Source of the DNA: an uncultured Bacteriovoracaceae bacterium | GTDB lineage: Bacteria; Bdellovibrionota; Bacteriovoracia; Bacteriovoracales; Bacteriovoracaceae | Length of the DNA stretch: 44,576 nucleotides | Assembly (NCBI GenBank): GCA_938034385.1 | Contig: CALHLC010000027.1 | Span: 1-44,576 of the forward strand | Direction of reading: 5' to 3' | Shown: piece after piece, positions 34,029 to 42,996 of the stretch | How the letters are laid out: every line of letters starts with the position of its first letter | Numbering within the stretch: position 1 is the first letter of the stretch | Notes under the pieces: generated by a model | Seen by the model: only the letters and a program-made list of their open reading frames with translations | Told to the model about the DNA's origin: nothing | Database searches by the model: none | Made by a program: the position numbers and the translations under genes

Positions 34029-34312
34029 AGGATATAGAAATTTCTTATAATAAAAGTGAATCAAAAAAAGATGCTTATAAGAGAGTAAAGAAGAAAATTA
34101 CTCCTGAAATGCTCGCAAAATATAAAATTGAAACTGAACTCATTTATGATGATAAAAATTGTAGTATTAGAGGGAAGGGAAATGGATTTGACTTTAATTT
34201 AGATTTCTTTGATACAGAAGTATGTGGAGATTTAAATTTAAGCTTTCTATTTAAACCTTTTAAAGCAAAGGTTTTAGAATCTTTAGAAAAGAAAATCAAA
34301 AAAGTCGTTTAG
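34025..34312 (+). CDS. PHA-granule-type small protein (PHA_gran_rgn family)
   Basis: A 95-residue Lys-rich soluble protein. The pattern of an N-terminal strand (DIEISYNKS), a helix (KKDAYKRVKKKIT), then beta strands (CSIRGKGNGFDFNLDFF) and a C-terminal helix (KPFKAKVLESLEKKIKKV) fits the polyhydroxyalkanoic acid system family (PF09650). Members occur in many organisms with no PHA synthesis, so the role is open. It overlaps dut by four bases and directly adjoins the ferredoxin gene. Confidence 0.65.
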   Translation: MKDIEISYNKSESKKDAYKRVKKKITPEMLAKYKIETELIYDDKNCSIRGKGNGFDFNLDFFDTEVCGDLNLSFLFKPFKAKVLESLEKKIKKVV

Positions 34313-34771
34313 ATGATAAAAATAACACTCGATAAATTAAATAAAAGTTTTGAGATTAAAGAAGGCGAGTCGCTTTTAAGTCTTCTTAAAAGAAATGATT
34401 TTGATATTAAATCAAGCTGTGGAGGATGTGCTAGCTGTGGTGATTGTGTGATCGAAATTGTCTCTGGAGAGAATAATCTTAATGAGATTAGCTTCGAAGA
34501 AAAAACTCTACTTGGAAATGTCTTTCATATCACTAAAGAGCGTTTAAGTTGCCAGACTATGGCTTACGGCCCTGTAACAATTAATATTAATAAACACTTA
34601 GATAAAGCAGATAACCGTTTTAATAAGCCTCTACTTAGAAAGAAGGCTGAAAAAATTGCTTTGGAAGAAGAAAATGAAAGTGGTGACTTTGAGCCTAAAG
34701 AAGCTCGAGACTCAGGTTTTAATAGACCTCAGCGATTTAATTATTCTGATGAGGACGAGAACAAGGAATGA
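34313..34771 (+). CDS. 2Fe-2S ferredoxin with acidic C-terminal extension
   Basis: An adrenodoxin/plant-type [2Fe-2S] ferredoxin. The cluster ligands should be Cys36, Cys42, Cys45 and Cys80 (SSCGGCASCGDC and LSCQTMAYGP); Cys39 is extra. The fold ends at about residue 93. About 58 residues of charged, probably disordered tail follow. The ATG adjoins the previous stop, and the stop overlaps fluC by four bases. The redox partner is unknown. Confidence 0.88.
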   Translation: MIKITLDKLNKSFEIKEGESLLSLLKRNDFDIKSSCGGCASCGDCVIEIVSGENNLNEISFEEKTLLGNVFHITKERLSCQTMAYGPVTININKHLDKADNRFNKPLLRKKAEKIALEEENESGDFEPKEARDSGFNRPQRFNYSDEDENKE

Positions 34772-35106
34772 ATGTTCTCCTTATAGGATTAGGTGGGTTT
34801 TTAGGGGCTATCTCCAGGCATGCTTGTTCTAGTTTTATAAAATCTCAGCCTTATAAAGTAATGTTTGTGAATTTATTAGGATGCTTTTTTTTAGGATTCT
34901 TATCAACAAAGATTTTAGATTTACGTTTAAGGATGTTGATTTTCATTGGCTTCCTGGGAAGTTTTACAACTTTTTCTACTTTTATTTCTGATAGCTATAA
35001 TCTTATGAATACTAAAGATCTTGCTCTTATGGGGTTTAATATTTTTATTCAAATATTTCTAGGATTAATTATTTTTCATTTTGGTAATCAGCTTTCTAGC
35101 CATTGA
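34768..35106 (+). CDS. crcB: Fluoride channel FluC (CrcB)
   Basis: This is a four-helix dual-topology membrane channel that exports fluoride as a dimer. Conserved pieces are GGFLGAISRHACSS, NLLGCFFLGFL and GFLGSFTTFSTF. Its 112 residues fit a single-domain FluC. No fluoride riboswitch is visible, which is expected because it is the last gene of the operon and overlaps the ferredoxin stop. Confidence 0.93.
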   Translation: MNVLLIGLGGFLGAISRHACSSFIKSQPYKVMFVNLLGCFFLGFLSTKILDLRLRMLIFIGFLGSFTTFSTFISDSYNLMNTKDLALMGFNIFIQIFLGLIIFHFGNQLSSH

Positions 35107-35112
35107 TTTTCC

Positions 35113-35147
35113 CAAAAAAAAGACCTCAGATCAACTGAGGCCTTAAG
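35113..35147 (-). terminator. Intrinsic terminator of the large lipoprotein gene
   Basis: On the minus strand a CCTCAG/CTGAGG stem with loop TTGAT is followed closely by a run of eight T residues (A run 35114-35121 on the plus strand). It lies about 28 bases beyond the stop of the leftward lipoprotein gene and sits between convergent genes. Confidence 0.75.
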
Positions 35148-35167
35148 CTATTTATTTGTTTTGTCTC

Positions 35168-37264
35168 TTATTCTTGTGTGAATCTTAATCCAGTTTTTAC
35201 TTCAAGAGCTTCAGCAAGATCAACCATGTCTCCATCCATGTTTTCATAAGATATTGAGAGTTCAAGATTAAAAGCTCCTGATTTCGTCATATCTTCTCCA
35301 AGCTCTTCTTTAAGTTTAAGAGTATTTACTTTCACTTGAAACTTATCACCATTTTTCTCAATCGTTGCATAGTCACTAATTCCTACTGATCCTGGAGTTC
35401 CCCAAGATGTAGCAAGACGAGTTAGTTTTACTTCCATCTTGTTTAATTGATTATAAAAATCAGCAAGTACCGTTGTTTTATCACTCTCTACTTTTACTAA
35501 GCTGAATAAGTCTGAAATTGCAACTGCACTATCACCTTCTTTAGCATCTTTTACATTTAATGTTTCTAGAGCACTTGAGTTTGATTCAGCAATTTTAAAT
35601 TTTGATAAGTCTTGATCCCAAGAGTTACACTTTGAGAATTTATAAATACTATCATCTTGAGAGCTTAATATTTCTCTAGAGTTCTTACAAAGTACTATTG
35701 CAGGCTGAGCCATATCATCACAGTTTGCGTAAGAGTTTTTAAAAGAGTAGAAGAATTTATCACTATCATCTACTTTCTCTCCATGCTCAATATCGCCACA
35801 ATCTTTATTCTCAACAATAACCTCAGCAACATTTTCACCAATCAATGATTCATCTGTATTGTCTGGATCTGTTTTGTCTACACCGTAAACTTTGAATTGA
35901 ACTTCTACTTTCGAATAAGTTAAGACATCATTGTTTTCTGGTCTTGTTAACGAAATATGATTCATATCAGCATCATCTACAAGTTGAGCAACAAGGTACT
36001 CGGCCTTCATTGAGTTGTCAGAATTTTTAACATCGTTGCTCATAAGGCTATCAGCTACTAATTCATATCTGAGGTTTTCCCATTTACTATTTAATTGATG
36101 ACCTTCATTTACTTTAAATTTAAGCATTTCTTTATCTTTAGCTAAAGTTAAGCCAGTAACTTTTTTGATCATATCAACATTATTATCTACTTTAGGTGCT
36201 AGCTTTACATTTATCTCAGCAACTTTTGACTCTCTATAGGCATCGTCTTCTTTATCTTCCATGTTTTCTAATTTGAAATAAAGAGTTAAGATTCTCTGCT
36301 CACTTACTCTTTCTTCTACCATAGCAATATCAATTGTAACTTCGTTACCACTTTGAGTAATTCCTGTATTATCAACTTCATCTCCTGAGTGATTCACACT
36401 TGATAGTTCAACCTGTAAATCAGCTTCAGTATGGTATGAATAAGCGTTATTATTTTTTAATAGTTCTGTTAATAGATTTAGCTTTGCTTCACCTGCTGAA
36501 AGATCAACTAGGTCATGACCATTCTCAGTGACCCCGATAACTTCTTTACATGTTGGAGCGGCAGTTGTGATTTCTTCAGCTCTATCTTCACCTAAACACT
36601 TAAATGATCCATTTGGAAAAGATTTATTATCTTCAACATTACAATCATTTACATCTGGTTTTGTTAAATCAACAACTGTTGAATTTACAAACATTGTTTT
36701 CATATCATCACTTAATTCATTTCCATTGGAATCAACAACAAGTCCTTCATCTTTCCCTGCACAAGGACCGTTTTCATCACTACATGGTTGATCAAAAGTG
36801 AATTCATCACTAGTTTCAAACTCTAATTGACCATTTAAACAACTCACAAGAAGATCCATCGATTCACATGGAGCAGCATCACTATTCCATTTCTTTTGAG
36901 TTGTTGTTTCATCATGAAGTAAAATTTCACCATTAAATGTACAATTTAATGGTGTTGAATCATTACCTAAAGAGATATCTGCTTTGTAATATGCAATATT
37001 GTCTACACTAAAAGCTTTTTCTAATTTATAAGTTTTACCTCCAAGAGTAGTTACAGCATCATTGTAATTACAAGTTCCAGAGCAACCATTGTCTAGACAT
37101 ACTAGCTTGCCATCTTCTGTTCCAATTTGGTCAAAGTTTGCACCAGCCAAACTTAAACAAGTCACAGATGACCCTCCTGAGTTGGTATTCGAACTCGTTG
37201 CCGGCGGCTCTGAGCTACAAGAGACCATTAAGGCAATACAAGCAATTTTAAATAAGTTTTTCAT
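35168..37264 (-). CDS. Large predicted lipoprotein (698 aa)
   Basis: I start at the ATG that gives the signal MKNLFKIACIALMVSCSSEPP with lipobox VSC; GGGG lies about six bases upstream. The frame extends 13 codons further back, without signal character. The mature part is Asp/Glu/Ser rich. Its first ~200 residues contain many cysteines (such as CLSLAG, CLDNGCSGTCNYN, DQPCSDENGPC) and may be disulfide-linked; the long middle looks beta rich, like an extracellular repeat or adhesion protein. I recognise no family. It is the largest unknown in the window. Confidence 0.75.
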   Translation of the reverse strand: MKNLFKIACIALMVSCSSEPPATSSNTNSGGSSVTCLSLAGANFDQIGTEDGKLVCLDNGCSGTCNYNDAVTTLGGKTYKLEKAFSVDNIAYYKADISLGNDSTPLNCTFNGEILLHDETTTQKKWNSDAAPCESMDLLVSCLNGQLEFETSDEFTFDQPCSDENGPCAGKDEGLVVDSNGNELSDDMKTMFVNSTVVDLTKPDVNDCNVEDNKSFPNGSFKCLGEDRAEEITTAAPTCKEVIGVTENGHDLVDLSAGEAKLNLLTELLKNNNAYSYHTEADLQVELSSVNHSGDEVDNTGITQSGNEVTIDIAMVEERVSEQRILTLYFKLENMEDKEDDAYRESKVAEINVKLAPKVDNNVDMIKKVTGLTLAKDKEMLKFKVNEGHQLNSKWENLRYELVADSLMSNDVKNSDNSMKAEYLVAQLVDDADMNHISLTRPENNDVLTYSKVEVQFKVYGVDKTDPDNTDESLIGENVAEVIVENKDCGDIEHGEKVDDSDKFFYSFKNSYANCDDMAQPAIVLCKNSREILSSQDDSIYKFSKCNSWDQDLSKFKIAESNSSALETLNVKDAKEGDSAVAISDLFSLVKVESDKTTVLADFYNQLNKMEVKLTRLATSWGTPGSVGISDYATIEKNGDKFQVKVNTLKLKEELGEDMTKSGAFNLELSISYENMDGDMVDLAEALEVKTGLRFTQE

Positions 37265-37654
37265 TTTTCCCCTTTTATTATCCAGAAAACATACTTCTTT
37301 CACAGTTAATCTATTTTGGACTGAAAAGTTGATTTACAGATTTAAAAGAGCCCTTTTCATATTATTTTAAATACTTACACTTATAGTTCTCTAGAAAAAG
37401 TGCCAACAATTTTTTTCGAAATGCTCTCAACTTGATTCTATGAAAATATGAATCTAGGAAAGATTTTTAAAGAAACTTAGCATGAGCTTAAGCCTTAATT
37501 GCTAGGAAAGATGTTAGAAGATTGCCTAGAATAGTATGCAACAAGAAAATTATCCGAAGTAACTTATAGGGTAAAAAGTGGTCTCTACTAGTCATCTTTT
37601 TGAGTAGAGAAAAGTACATGAAAAACTGCAAAACCGTTTTAAACTATTTAGACG
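37265..37654. other. 390-base gap with repeats and a hairpin
   Basis: I see no gene. The region holds an exact 11-base direct repeat, CTAGGAAAGAT, at 37454-37464 and 37502-37512, with starts 48 bases apart. It also holds an inverted repeat TCTCTACT/AGTAGAGA at 37582-37610 with a 13-base loop containing a T run. These may be protein sites or part of divergent promoters for the lipoprotein and the 184-residue gene. Confidence 0.5.
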
Positions 37655-38209
37655 ATGAAAAAAATAAAATTAGTTAATGACTTGAACTTATTGGAAGAGT
37701 GTATCGAAAATAAGCTTACTGTTTATGTTGAAAAACAAAATGAAGAAAAGATAATTGCTTCACCTATGGCAATTTTTTATTTTAAAGAAAGACTCCATCT
37801 TTTTTATGAAGATCCTAAAAATAATATATTAGACTTCCTTGACCTGGAGGAAGTTAAGAAATTTGATATTCATCCTCTTAAATTTAATCTTAACTTTGCT
37901 AACAAAGAGGTTTTGAACTTTATAGGAGAAGTGAAAAAAAAGGACTCTCGTGTTGAGAGAGTGATCATCAAGTTGAAAAATCTTCCTCGAAATAAAAACT
38001 TAAATCATGAATATATGTACTTCAATGATTCATCATTAATAGACTCAAAAAATGGAAAGATTTGGTCTGCTAACTCAGAGATAGGAGCCTCATTGATGTC
38101 TTGGTTGGCCATTCAACATATTAAATATGATATAGAGATTATCTCCCCAAGCAGCATTAAAGAGGACTTTGACCATTATCTAGAAGCTACTCTAATGAGA
38201 GCTGCCTAA
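37655..38209 (+). CDS. Hypothetical soluble protein (184 aa)
   Basis: I do not recognise this protein. It is soluble and Lys/Asn/Glu rich, with no signal peptide or membrane helix. The first half alternates strands and charged turns; the second half includes NKNLNHEYMYFNDSSLIDSK and a hydrophobic helix IGASLMSWLAIQHI. It stands alone upstream of miaB, from which it is separated by 75 bases. Confidence 0.65.
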   Translation: MKKIKLVNDLNLLEECIENKLTVYVEKQNEEKIIASPMAIFYFKERLHLFYEDPKNNILDFLDLEEVKKFDIHPLKFNLNFANKEVLNFIGEVKKKDSRVERVIIKLKNLPRNKNLNHEYMYFNDSSLIDSKNGKIWSANSEIGASLMSWLAIQHIKYDIEIISPSSIKEDFDHYLEATLMRAA

Positions 38210-38284
38210 TTTATTGATTTTCAACTTTAAGTTATTGAAAATAGGCCTTAGGTCTTGTAAATATTCTTGAGAGAGTATTTATAT

Positions 38285-39667
38285 ATGAGTGAGAAAAACC
38301 CCGTTATAACGCTAGGCGACTTAGAGTTTCCTGAGAGAACAGTTTGGATGAAAACCTATGGTTGTCAGATGAATTATCACGACAGCGAAAGAATTTTCAG
38401 TGAACTTGAAAAACTAAATTTTAAAAAATCTGAAGATCAAAGTAGTGCAGACCTTTTAATTTTTAATACTTGTGCAGTTAGAGATCTGGCCAACCAAAAA
38501 TTTTATTCTCATCTTGGTGAAACAAAAAGAATTAAAGAAGCTAATAAAAACAAAAAAATTGCAGTTTGTGGGTGCATTGCCCAAACAGATGGAAAAGATC
38601 TTATAAAGAAATATCCTCAGTTGGATTTTGCTTTTGGAACAGATGTTATTGATAGTATTAATGACTTTGTTTATAGAACCTATGCAGGGGACGAAAAGTT
38701 CCATGTAAATACTTGGGATAAAGGAAGTGATTACTCTATTGAAACAAAAATTACTCATGGAACACCTCAGGCCTTTGTAAATATAATTAAAGGGTGTGAT
38801 AAGTTTTGTTCTTATTGTATTGTTCCTTTCACACGTGGGAGAGAAAAATCTAGAAGGCTAAAAGAAGTTGTTGATGATGTTAGAAAACTTGTAGAATATT
38901 CTGGAATTGAAGAAATCACTCTTCTTGGTCAAAATGTAAACTCTTATGGGAAAGATAATAATGAGTCATTGGCCATGCTCATATCTGCCCTTGATGAAGT
39001 CAATGGACTTGAGTTAATCCGATATACAACTAGTCATCCATATGACGTAAGTGATGAACTTATTTCTATTCATGGCAGCTCTAAAAAACTCTCTAATCAT
39101 TTACATCTTCCAGTTCAATCTGGATCCAATACTGTATTACAAAGAATGCTTAGAGAATATACAGTAGAGCATTACCTTGGTTTATTAGAAAAGCTTAGGG
39201 CGTCTAATCCTGAAATTATTATTTCATCTGATATCATTGCAGGTTTTCCAAATGAAACTGAAAAAGAGCATAGAGCAACTTTAAGTTTGTTGGATCAAGC
39301 TCAGTTTGACTTTATTTACTCTTATGCTTTCTCTGCTCGTAATGGGACAAAAGCATCTAGAATGAATGATATTTTAGATAAAGATATTCGAGGAAGAAGA
39401 TTAAGAGAAATTCAGAAGTATCAATTAGACATTCAAAAAGAACTAAGATCAAAAATGGTTGGGAAGACTTATAGAGTCTTAATTGAGAAAAAAGGTTCCA
39501 TGAAGGGAATCGAAAAGTGGAAAGGAAGAACTAATTGTTCGAGAATTGTTCACATTGAAGATGAGAGAAACTTACAATGGGCCTGGGTTGATGTTGAAGT
39601 GACGGAAGCTACAGCACTTTCTTGTCAGGGAAAAATTATTGAAGTTATAAAATCTAAACTTCACTAA
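38285..39667 (+). CDS. miaB: tRNA-i6A37 methylthiotransferase MiaB
   Basis: This radical-SAM enzyme adds a methylthio group to i6A at position 37 of tRNAs reading codons that start with U. The N-terminal UPF0004 domain has cluster cysteines at 27 (TYGCQMN), 63 (NTCAVR) and 97 (CGCIAQ). The radical SAM triad is Cys171, Cys175 and Cys178 (KGCDKFCSYCIVPFTRGRE). A TRAM domain ends the chain. I start at ATG 38285; the frame opens six codons earlier at a TTG. Its length of 460 is usual. It is followed after three bases by the ybaN-like gene. Confidence 0.96.
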   Translation: MSEKNPVITLGDLEFPERTVWMKTYGCQMNYHDSERIFSELEKLNFKKSEDQSSADLLIFNTCAVRDLANQKFYSHLGETKRIKEANKNKKIAVCGCIAQTDGKDLIKKYPQLDFAFGTDVIDSINDFVYRTYAGDEKFHVNTWDKGSDYSIETKITHGTPQAFVNIIKGCDKFCSYCIVPFTRGREKSRRLKEVVDDVRKLVEYSGIEEITLLGQNVNSYGKDNNESLAMLISALDEVNGLELIRYTTSHPYDVSDELISIHGSSKKLSNHLHLPVQSGSNTVLQRMLREYTVEHYLGLLEKLRASNPEIIISSDIIAGFPNETEKEHRATLSLLDQAQFDFIYSYAFSARNGTKASRMNDILDKDIRGRRLREIQKYQLDIQKELRSKMVGKTYRVLIEKKGSMKGIEKWKGRTNCSRIVHIEDERNLQWAWVDVEVTEATALSCQGKIIEVIKSKLH

Positions 39668-39670
39668 TTT

Positions 39671-40033
39671 ATGAAACCAATCTTCTTAACCTTAGGATTT
39701 ATTAGCTTTGGTTTGGGAAGTATAGGGATATTTTTACCTTTACTGCCTTCGACTCCTCTTTATATCCTAGCAGCTTACTTTTTCTCAAAATCATCTCCTA
39801 AAATGCATCAGAGAGTTCTCAATCTTCCAGTAGTAGGAGAGCTTGTTAAAGAATGGAATGAGCATAAAGTTATTAGACCTAAAGCAAAGATATTAAGTGT
39901 TTTTATGATCATTTTATTGATGGGAATCAGTATTTATTTTAAAAGATCTAATTTATTCGTTACAATTTTACTTACATCAATAGGAGCGTCGGTAATTTTC
40001 TTTATAGTAACAAGAAAGTCGTATCGAAATTAA
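39671..40033 (+). CDS. YbaN/DUF454 inner-membrane protein
   Basis: A 120-residue protein with three hydrophobic segments and the DUF454 signature (LGSIGIFLPLLPSTPLYILAA, FFSKSSPKMH, WNEHKVIRPKAK). The function is unknown in all organisms. It lies between miaB and the aminopeptidase gene with only one or a few bases separating them. Confidence 0.88.
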   Translation: MKPIFLTLGFISFGLGSIGIFLPLLPSTPLYILAAYFFSKSSPKMHQRVLNLPVVGELVKEWNEHKVIRPKAKILSVFMIILLMGISIYFKRSNLFVTILLTSIGASVIFFIVTRKSYRN

Positions 40034-40034
40034 A

Positions 40035-41084
40035 ATGAAAGTAATCATCATCTTATCAGTATTTCTTCTTTCAGGTTGTGCTAAATTTGTATATTTAGTG
40101 GAACAAGGAATAGGACAGTTAAGCTTACAGTGGAAAGGTAAGAAAATATCTAAAGTTTTGAATGACCCTGAAGTTGGTGAAGAGATAAAGTCCAAGATCA
40201 AAGACATTGGTGCCTACAAAACTCATTTTTATGAGTATTTTGAGAAAAAAGAAACAGACATCTATTCGAAAGTAACTTTTCTAGATCGTGATGCCGTTAC
40301 TTATCTTGTGATTGTTTCTTACTTTGATAAAGTAGAGCCTTTGAAAACATCCTTTCCTTTTTATGGAAAATTTCCCTACTTAGGATTTTTTAAAGAAAAG
40401 TCGGCATTTAAATATGTAGAGAAAATGAAGAAGAAGGATTACCATACTTATAAGAGACCAGTGCAAGCTTACTCTACACTTGGTAACTTTGAAGATAGAA
40501 TTTTATCGACTTTTTTTGAATTTAATAAATACGATTTAGCAGAATTAATATTTCATGAATTATTCCACACAGTTTTTTTCGTTAAAAGCAATGTTGACTT
40601 AAATGAAAACCTTGCAAATTATTTTGGAAAAGAAATGATGAAAGAGTACTTCTCCAATGATCAAGAGACATTAAATGAGAGAACAAAAAGATCAGAGCGT
40701 TCAAAGAAGATAAGAATGGCTTTGGTTAAGCTTATTAATGACTATAAAGATGACCTTGGTAAGAATAGACCTAAGGATATGAAGGAGAGCTTTAAACATC
40801 TAGAGAATTATCTAGCAACAGTATTTCGGCCATCTATAGAGAATACGTGTAATGATTTAGGAATAGAGAAAAAAAAGTGTTATCCACTCAAGAGAAATTG
40901 GAATCATGCGAGTTTTTCGGCCTTTATGACTTATGAAAACAAAGGTGCTTTTATAAAAGACTTAAGGGAGAAAAAAAACTTCACTTTAAAGCAATACTTA
41001 GCTTTCTTAGAGCAAGAGTATGAAAAGTTTAAAGATTTAGATTCAAAGAAATCTTTTACTAAGTATTTGGAGGGATTAAATTGA
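40035..41084 (+). CDS. Lipoprotein zinc aminopeptidase (PF10023-like)
   Basis: A lipobox (LLSGC, Cys15) is followed by a domain that matches the Aminopep (DUF2265) family: FPFYGKFPYLGFF (107-119), AYSTLGNFEDRILST (145-159), the zinc motif HELFH (174-178) and a downstream NENLANYFG with Glu191 as the likely third ligand. It should be a membrane-anchored peptidase facing the periplasm. The stop overlaps the next gene's TTG start (TTGA). Substrates are unknown. Confidence 0.88.
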   Translation: MKVIIILSVFLLSGCAKFVYLVEQGIGQLSLQWKGKKISKVLNDPEVGEEIKSKIKDIGAYKTHFYEYFEKKETDIYSKVTFLDRDAVTYLVIVSYFDKVEPLKTSFPFYGKFPYLGFFKEKSAFKYVEKMKKKDYHTYKRPVQAYSTLGNFEDRILSTFFEFNKYDLAELIFHELFHTVFFVKSNVDLNENLANYFGKEMMKEYFSNDQETLNERTKRSERSKKIRMALVKLINDYKDDLGKNRPKDMKESFKHLENYLATVFRPSIENTCNDLGIEKKKCYPLKRNWNHASFSAFMTYENKGAFIKDLREKKNFTLKQYLAFLEQEYEKFKDLDSKKSFTKYLEGLN

Positions 41085-42016
41085 ATCATGTTTTTTTAAT
41101 TGATCCTATTGAGAAACTAAAGTTATATAAAGATTCATCTTTATTTCTAGCGACTTCTCTAAAACAAGCAGGCCATTCAGTTTATTTTTTAATTACAACA
41201 GATTTCGCCATTTCTTCCATTGAATCTCGAACTTTAAAGGTCTATGAATTTGATTGTACTATTAAGAATGACTTTTATATGGAAGGCTTTGAACTGACTA
41301 ATCATCTAGAATTGGTTTTGTCTAAAGGAGATATTCTACACTTTAGACCAGATCCTCCAGTTGATGGAACTTATTTAAATTTATGCTGGATGAGTCAGTT
41401 TTTAAAAGAGCAATATGGCATCAAGGTCATCAATGACTCTATGGGGGCAGTCTCTTATAATGAGAAGCTTTTAAGCTTCAAAGAGAAAAATTCACTTCCA
41501 TCTCTTGTCTCTAATAACTTCTCTCACTTTCAAGAGTTTATTATAAAATCAAAAGACCATTCAGATTTTATTGTAAAGCCTCTAAATCTATTTTCTGGCA
41601 TTGGTGTAGAAAAATATAATCACTCTAATCTAGATGATCTTAAGGAGCGCTTAAGGATATCTGAAGATTATTTGATGATTCAACCTTTTGATCCAGCAGT
41701 AGTGAATGGAGAGGTTAGGTCTATCTATTGGGAGGGGAATTACTTAGGTTCAGTACTCAAAGTTCCTAAGCTTGGGTCGTACCTTTCTAATACTTCTCAA
41801 GGTTCATCAATAGAGCATTATGAACTTGAAAAGAATTTAAGAGATCAATGTCATAAAATTTGTACTGATCTATTGGACTTTGGAGTTAAATTAGTTGCTT
41901 TTGATATTTTAAATAAGAATATCTCTGAAGTGAATATTACTTGTCCTAGTTTGTTAGTAGAACTTTCTCATATTCATGAAAAAAATGTAACAAGAGAGAT
42001 TATTACTAGTTTCTAG
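41081..42016 (+). CDS. ATP-grasp ligase, glutathione synthetase-like
   Basis: A 311-residue protein of the GshB type. HFRPDPPVDGTYLNL matches the N-terminal GshB motif (RxDPPxD), followed by VINDSMGAVSYNEKL, a lysine-containing ATP-grasp strand (DFIVKPLNLFSGIGV) and a metal-binding end (LVAFDILNKNISEVNITCPS). No gamma-glutamylcysteine ligase gene is nearby. It may make glutathione or another peptide or amide. The start is TTG and overlaps the aminopeptidase stop, so translation is probably coupled. Confidence 0.85.
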   Translation: MNHVFLIDPIEKLKLYKDSSLFLATSLKQAGHSVYFLITTDFAISSIESRTLKVYEFDCTIKNDFYMEGFELTNHLELVLSKGDILHFRPDPPVDGTYLNLCWMSQFLKEQYGIKVINDSMGAVSYNEKLLSFKEKNSLPSLVSNNFSHFQEFIIKSKDHSDFIVKPLNLFSGIGVEKYNHSNLDDLKERLRISEDYLMIQPFDPAVVNGEVRSIYWEGNYLGSVLKVPKLGSYLSNTSQGSSIEHYELEKNLRDQCHKICTDLLDFGVKLVAFDILNKNISEVNITCPSLLVELSHIHEKNVTREIITSF

Positions 42017-42887
42017 TATGACCTCTGAAAAACTTTGTTGAGTTTGTTGCAACTTGAACAACTATTCTCCAACAACTTCTTCGGCCTACTTTTCTACCTG
42101 CCGGACACCATAATCCATTGTCGGCACCTTGTTGGCACCAATAGTCAGATCTAACGTCTGATATTTCAAAAAATGTAAATTGATTTTCAATTGGAACATT
42201 TGGATCAGAACTTGGTAATTGATTGATTTTTATAATCTTACTACATTGTCCAACATTTATTGGTTCGGTCATTTCAACTAATTGACCTGGAGAGTTCGGA
42301 ACTCTTTCTACTCTTTGTGTTTGTTGATTAAAGAATCCTCTATGTCTTTTGACTGTGAACTTTAATTTCTTATAACCACTTGTATTATCTCGTCCAGCAT
42401 TTAATTGTCTTGGATAACACTCATAGGAGTTTGCTGTAGGGAAGTGTTGAGGTAAAACTTTTATTCTCAAATATATAGGGCCATCATTTTGTAATAGATT
42501 AAATGCATCACTTAGAGACCAATTATAACTTGATATATCCATCCATTCATCTTCAGAAGAGTCACCGCTAACAGAAGGAAAGTGATATTTACCAGCAGAA
42601 TTATGAAGACTTGGATCAGTTTGTGGATGAGCTCCAGGCATGAACCGACCAACTTCTCCAGCAAACATAGCATTTCCAATAACGATTAAATCTTCAGCAG
42701 GTCTTCCAAGGTTTCCAATATCGTCATATCCATCATCAATAGTTCCTGTACAAGTTTCAATTGGTGGAGGAGGGTTCGTTGTATTAGGGTTTGGATTATT
42801 TTTGGGAGCAGGAGTTCCTACACTTGAGCCAGGTTGATTGGTACAACTAAAAAATGCGGCTAAAATCAATACTGAAATTATTTTCAT
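42006..42887 (-). CDS. Predicted lipoprotein (293 aa)
   Basis: MKIISVLILAAFFSCTNQPGSS has a lipobox-like FFSC. A proline/asparagine-rich linker (about residues 27-43) leads to a domain with several cysteines (ETCTG, YECYPRQ, GQCSKI, DYWCQQG, GLWCPAG, RSCWRIV). I do not recognise it. The gene overlaps the convergent ATP-grasp gene by 11 bases. Confidence 0.7.
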   Translation of the reverse strand: MKIISVLILAAFFSCTNQPGSSVGTPAPKNNPNPNTTNPPPPIETCTGTIDDGYDDIGNLGRPAEDLIVIGNAMFAGEVGRFMPGAHPQTDPSLHNSAGKYHFPSVSGDSSEDEWMDISSYNWSLSDAFNLLQNDGPIYLRIKVLPQHFPTANSYECYPRQLNAGRDNTSGYKKLKFTVKRHRGFFNQQTQRVERVPNSPGQLVEMTEPINVGQCSKIIKINQLPSSDPNVPIENQFTFFEISDVRSDYWCQQGADNGLWCPAGRKVGRRSCWRIVVQVATNSTKFFRGHTRN

Positions 42888-42996
42888 TAAGAATTCCTTT
42901 TCTTCTATACATATATAATTTTATGAAAAAAAAAGGTTTTACTCAAGAGATAGGCAAAGAGTGGCACTGTAGGAGATTTAGCCCAGAGTTGCTACA

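Noticed and set aside
36528-36801. Plus-strand frames opposite the large lipoprotein.
   Set aside because: No ribosome-binding site, odd composition and full overlap with a better-supported gene.
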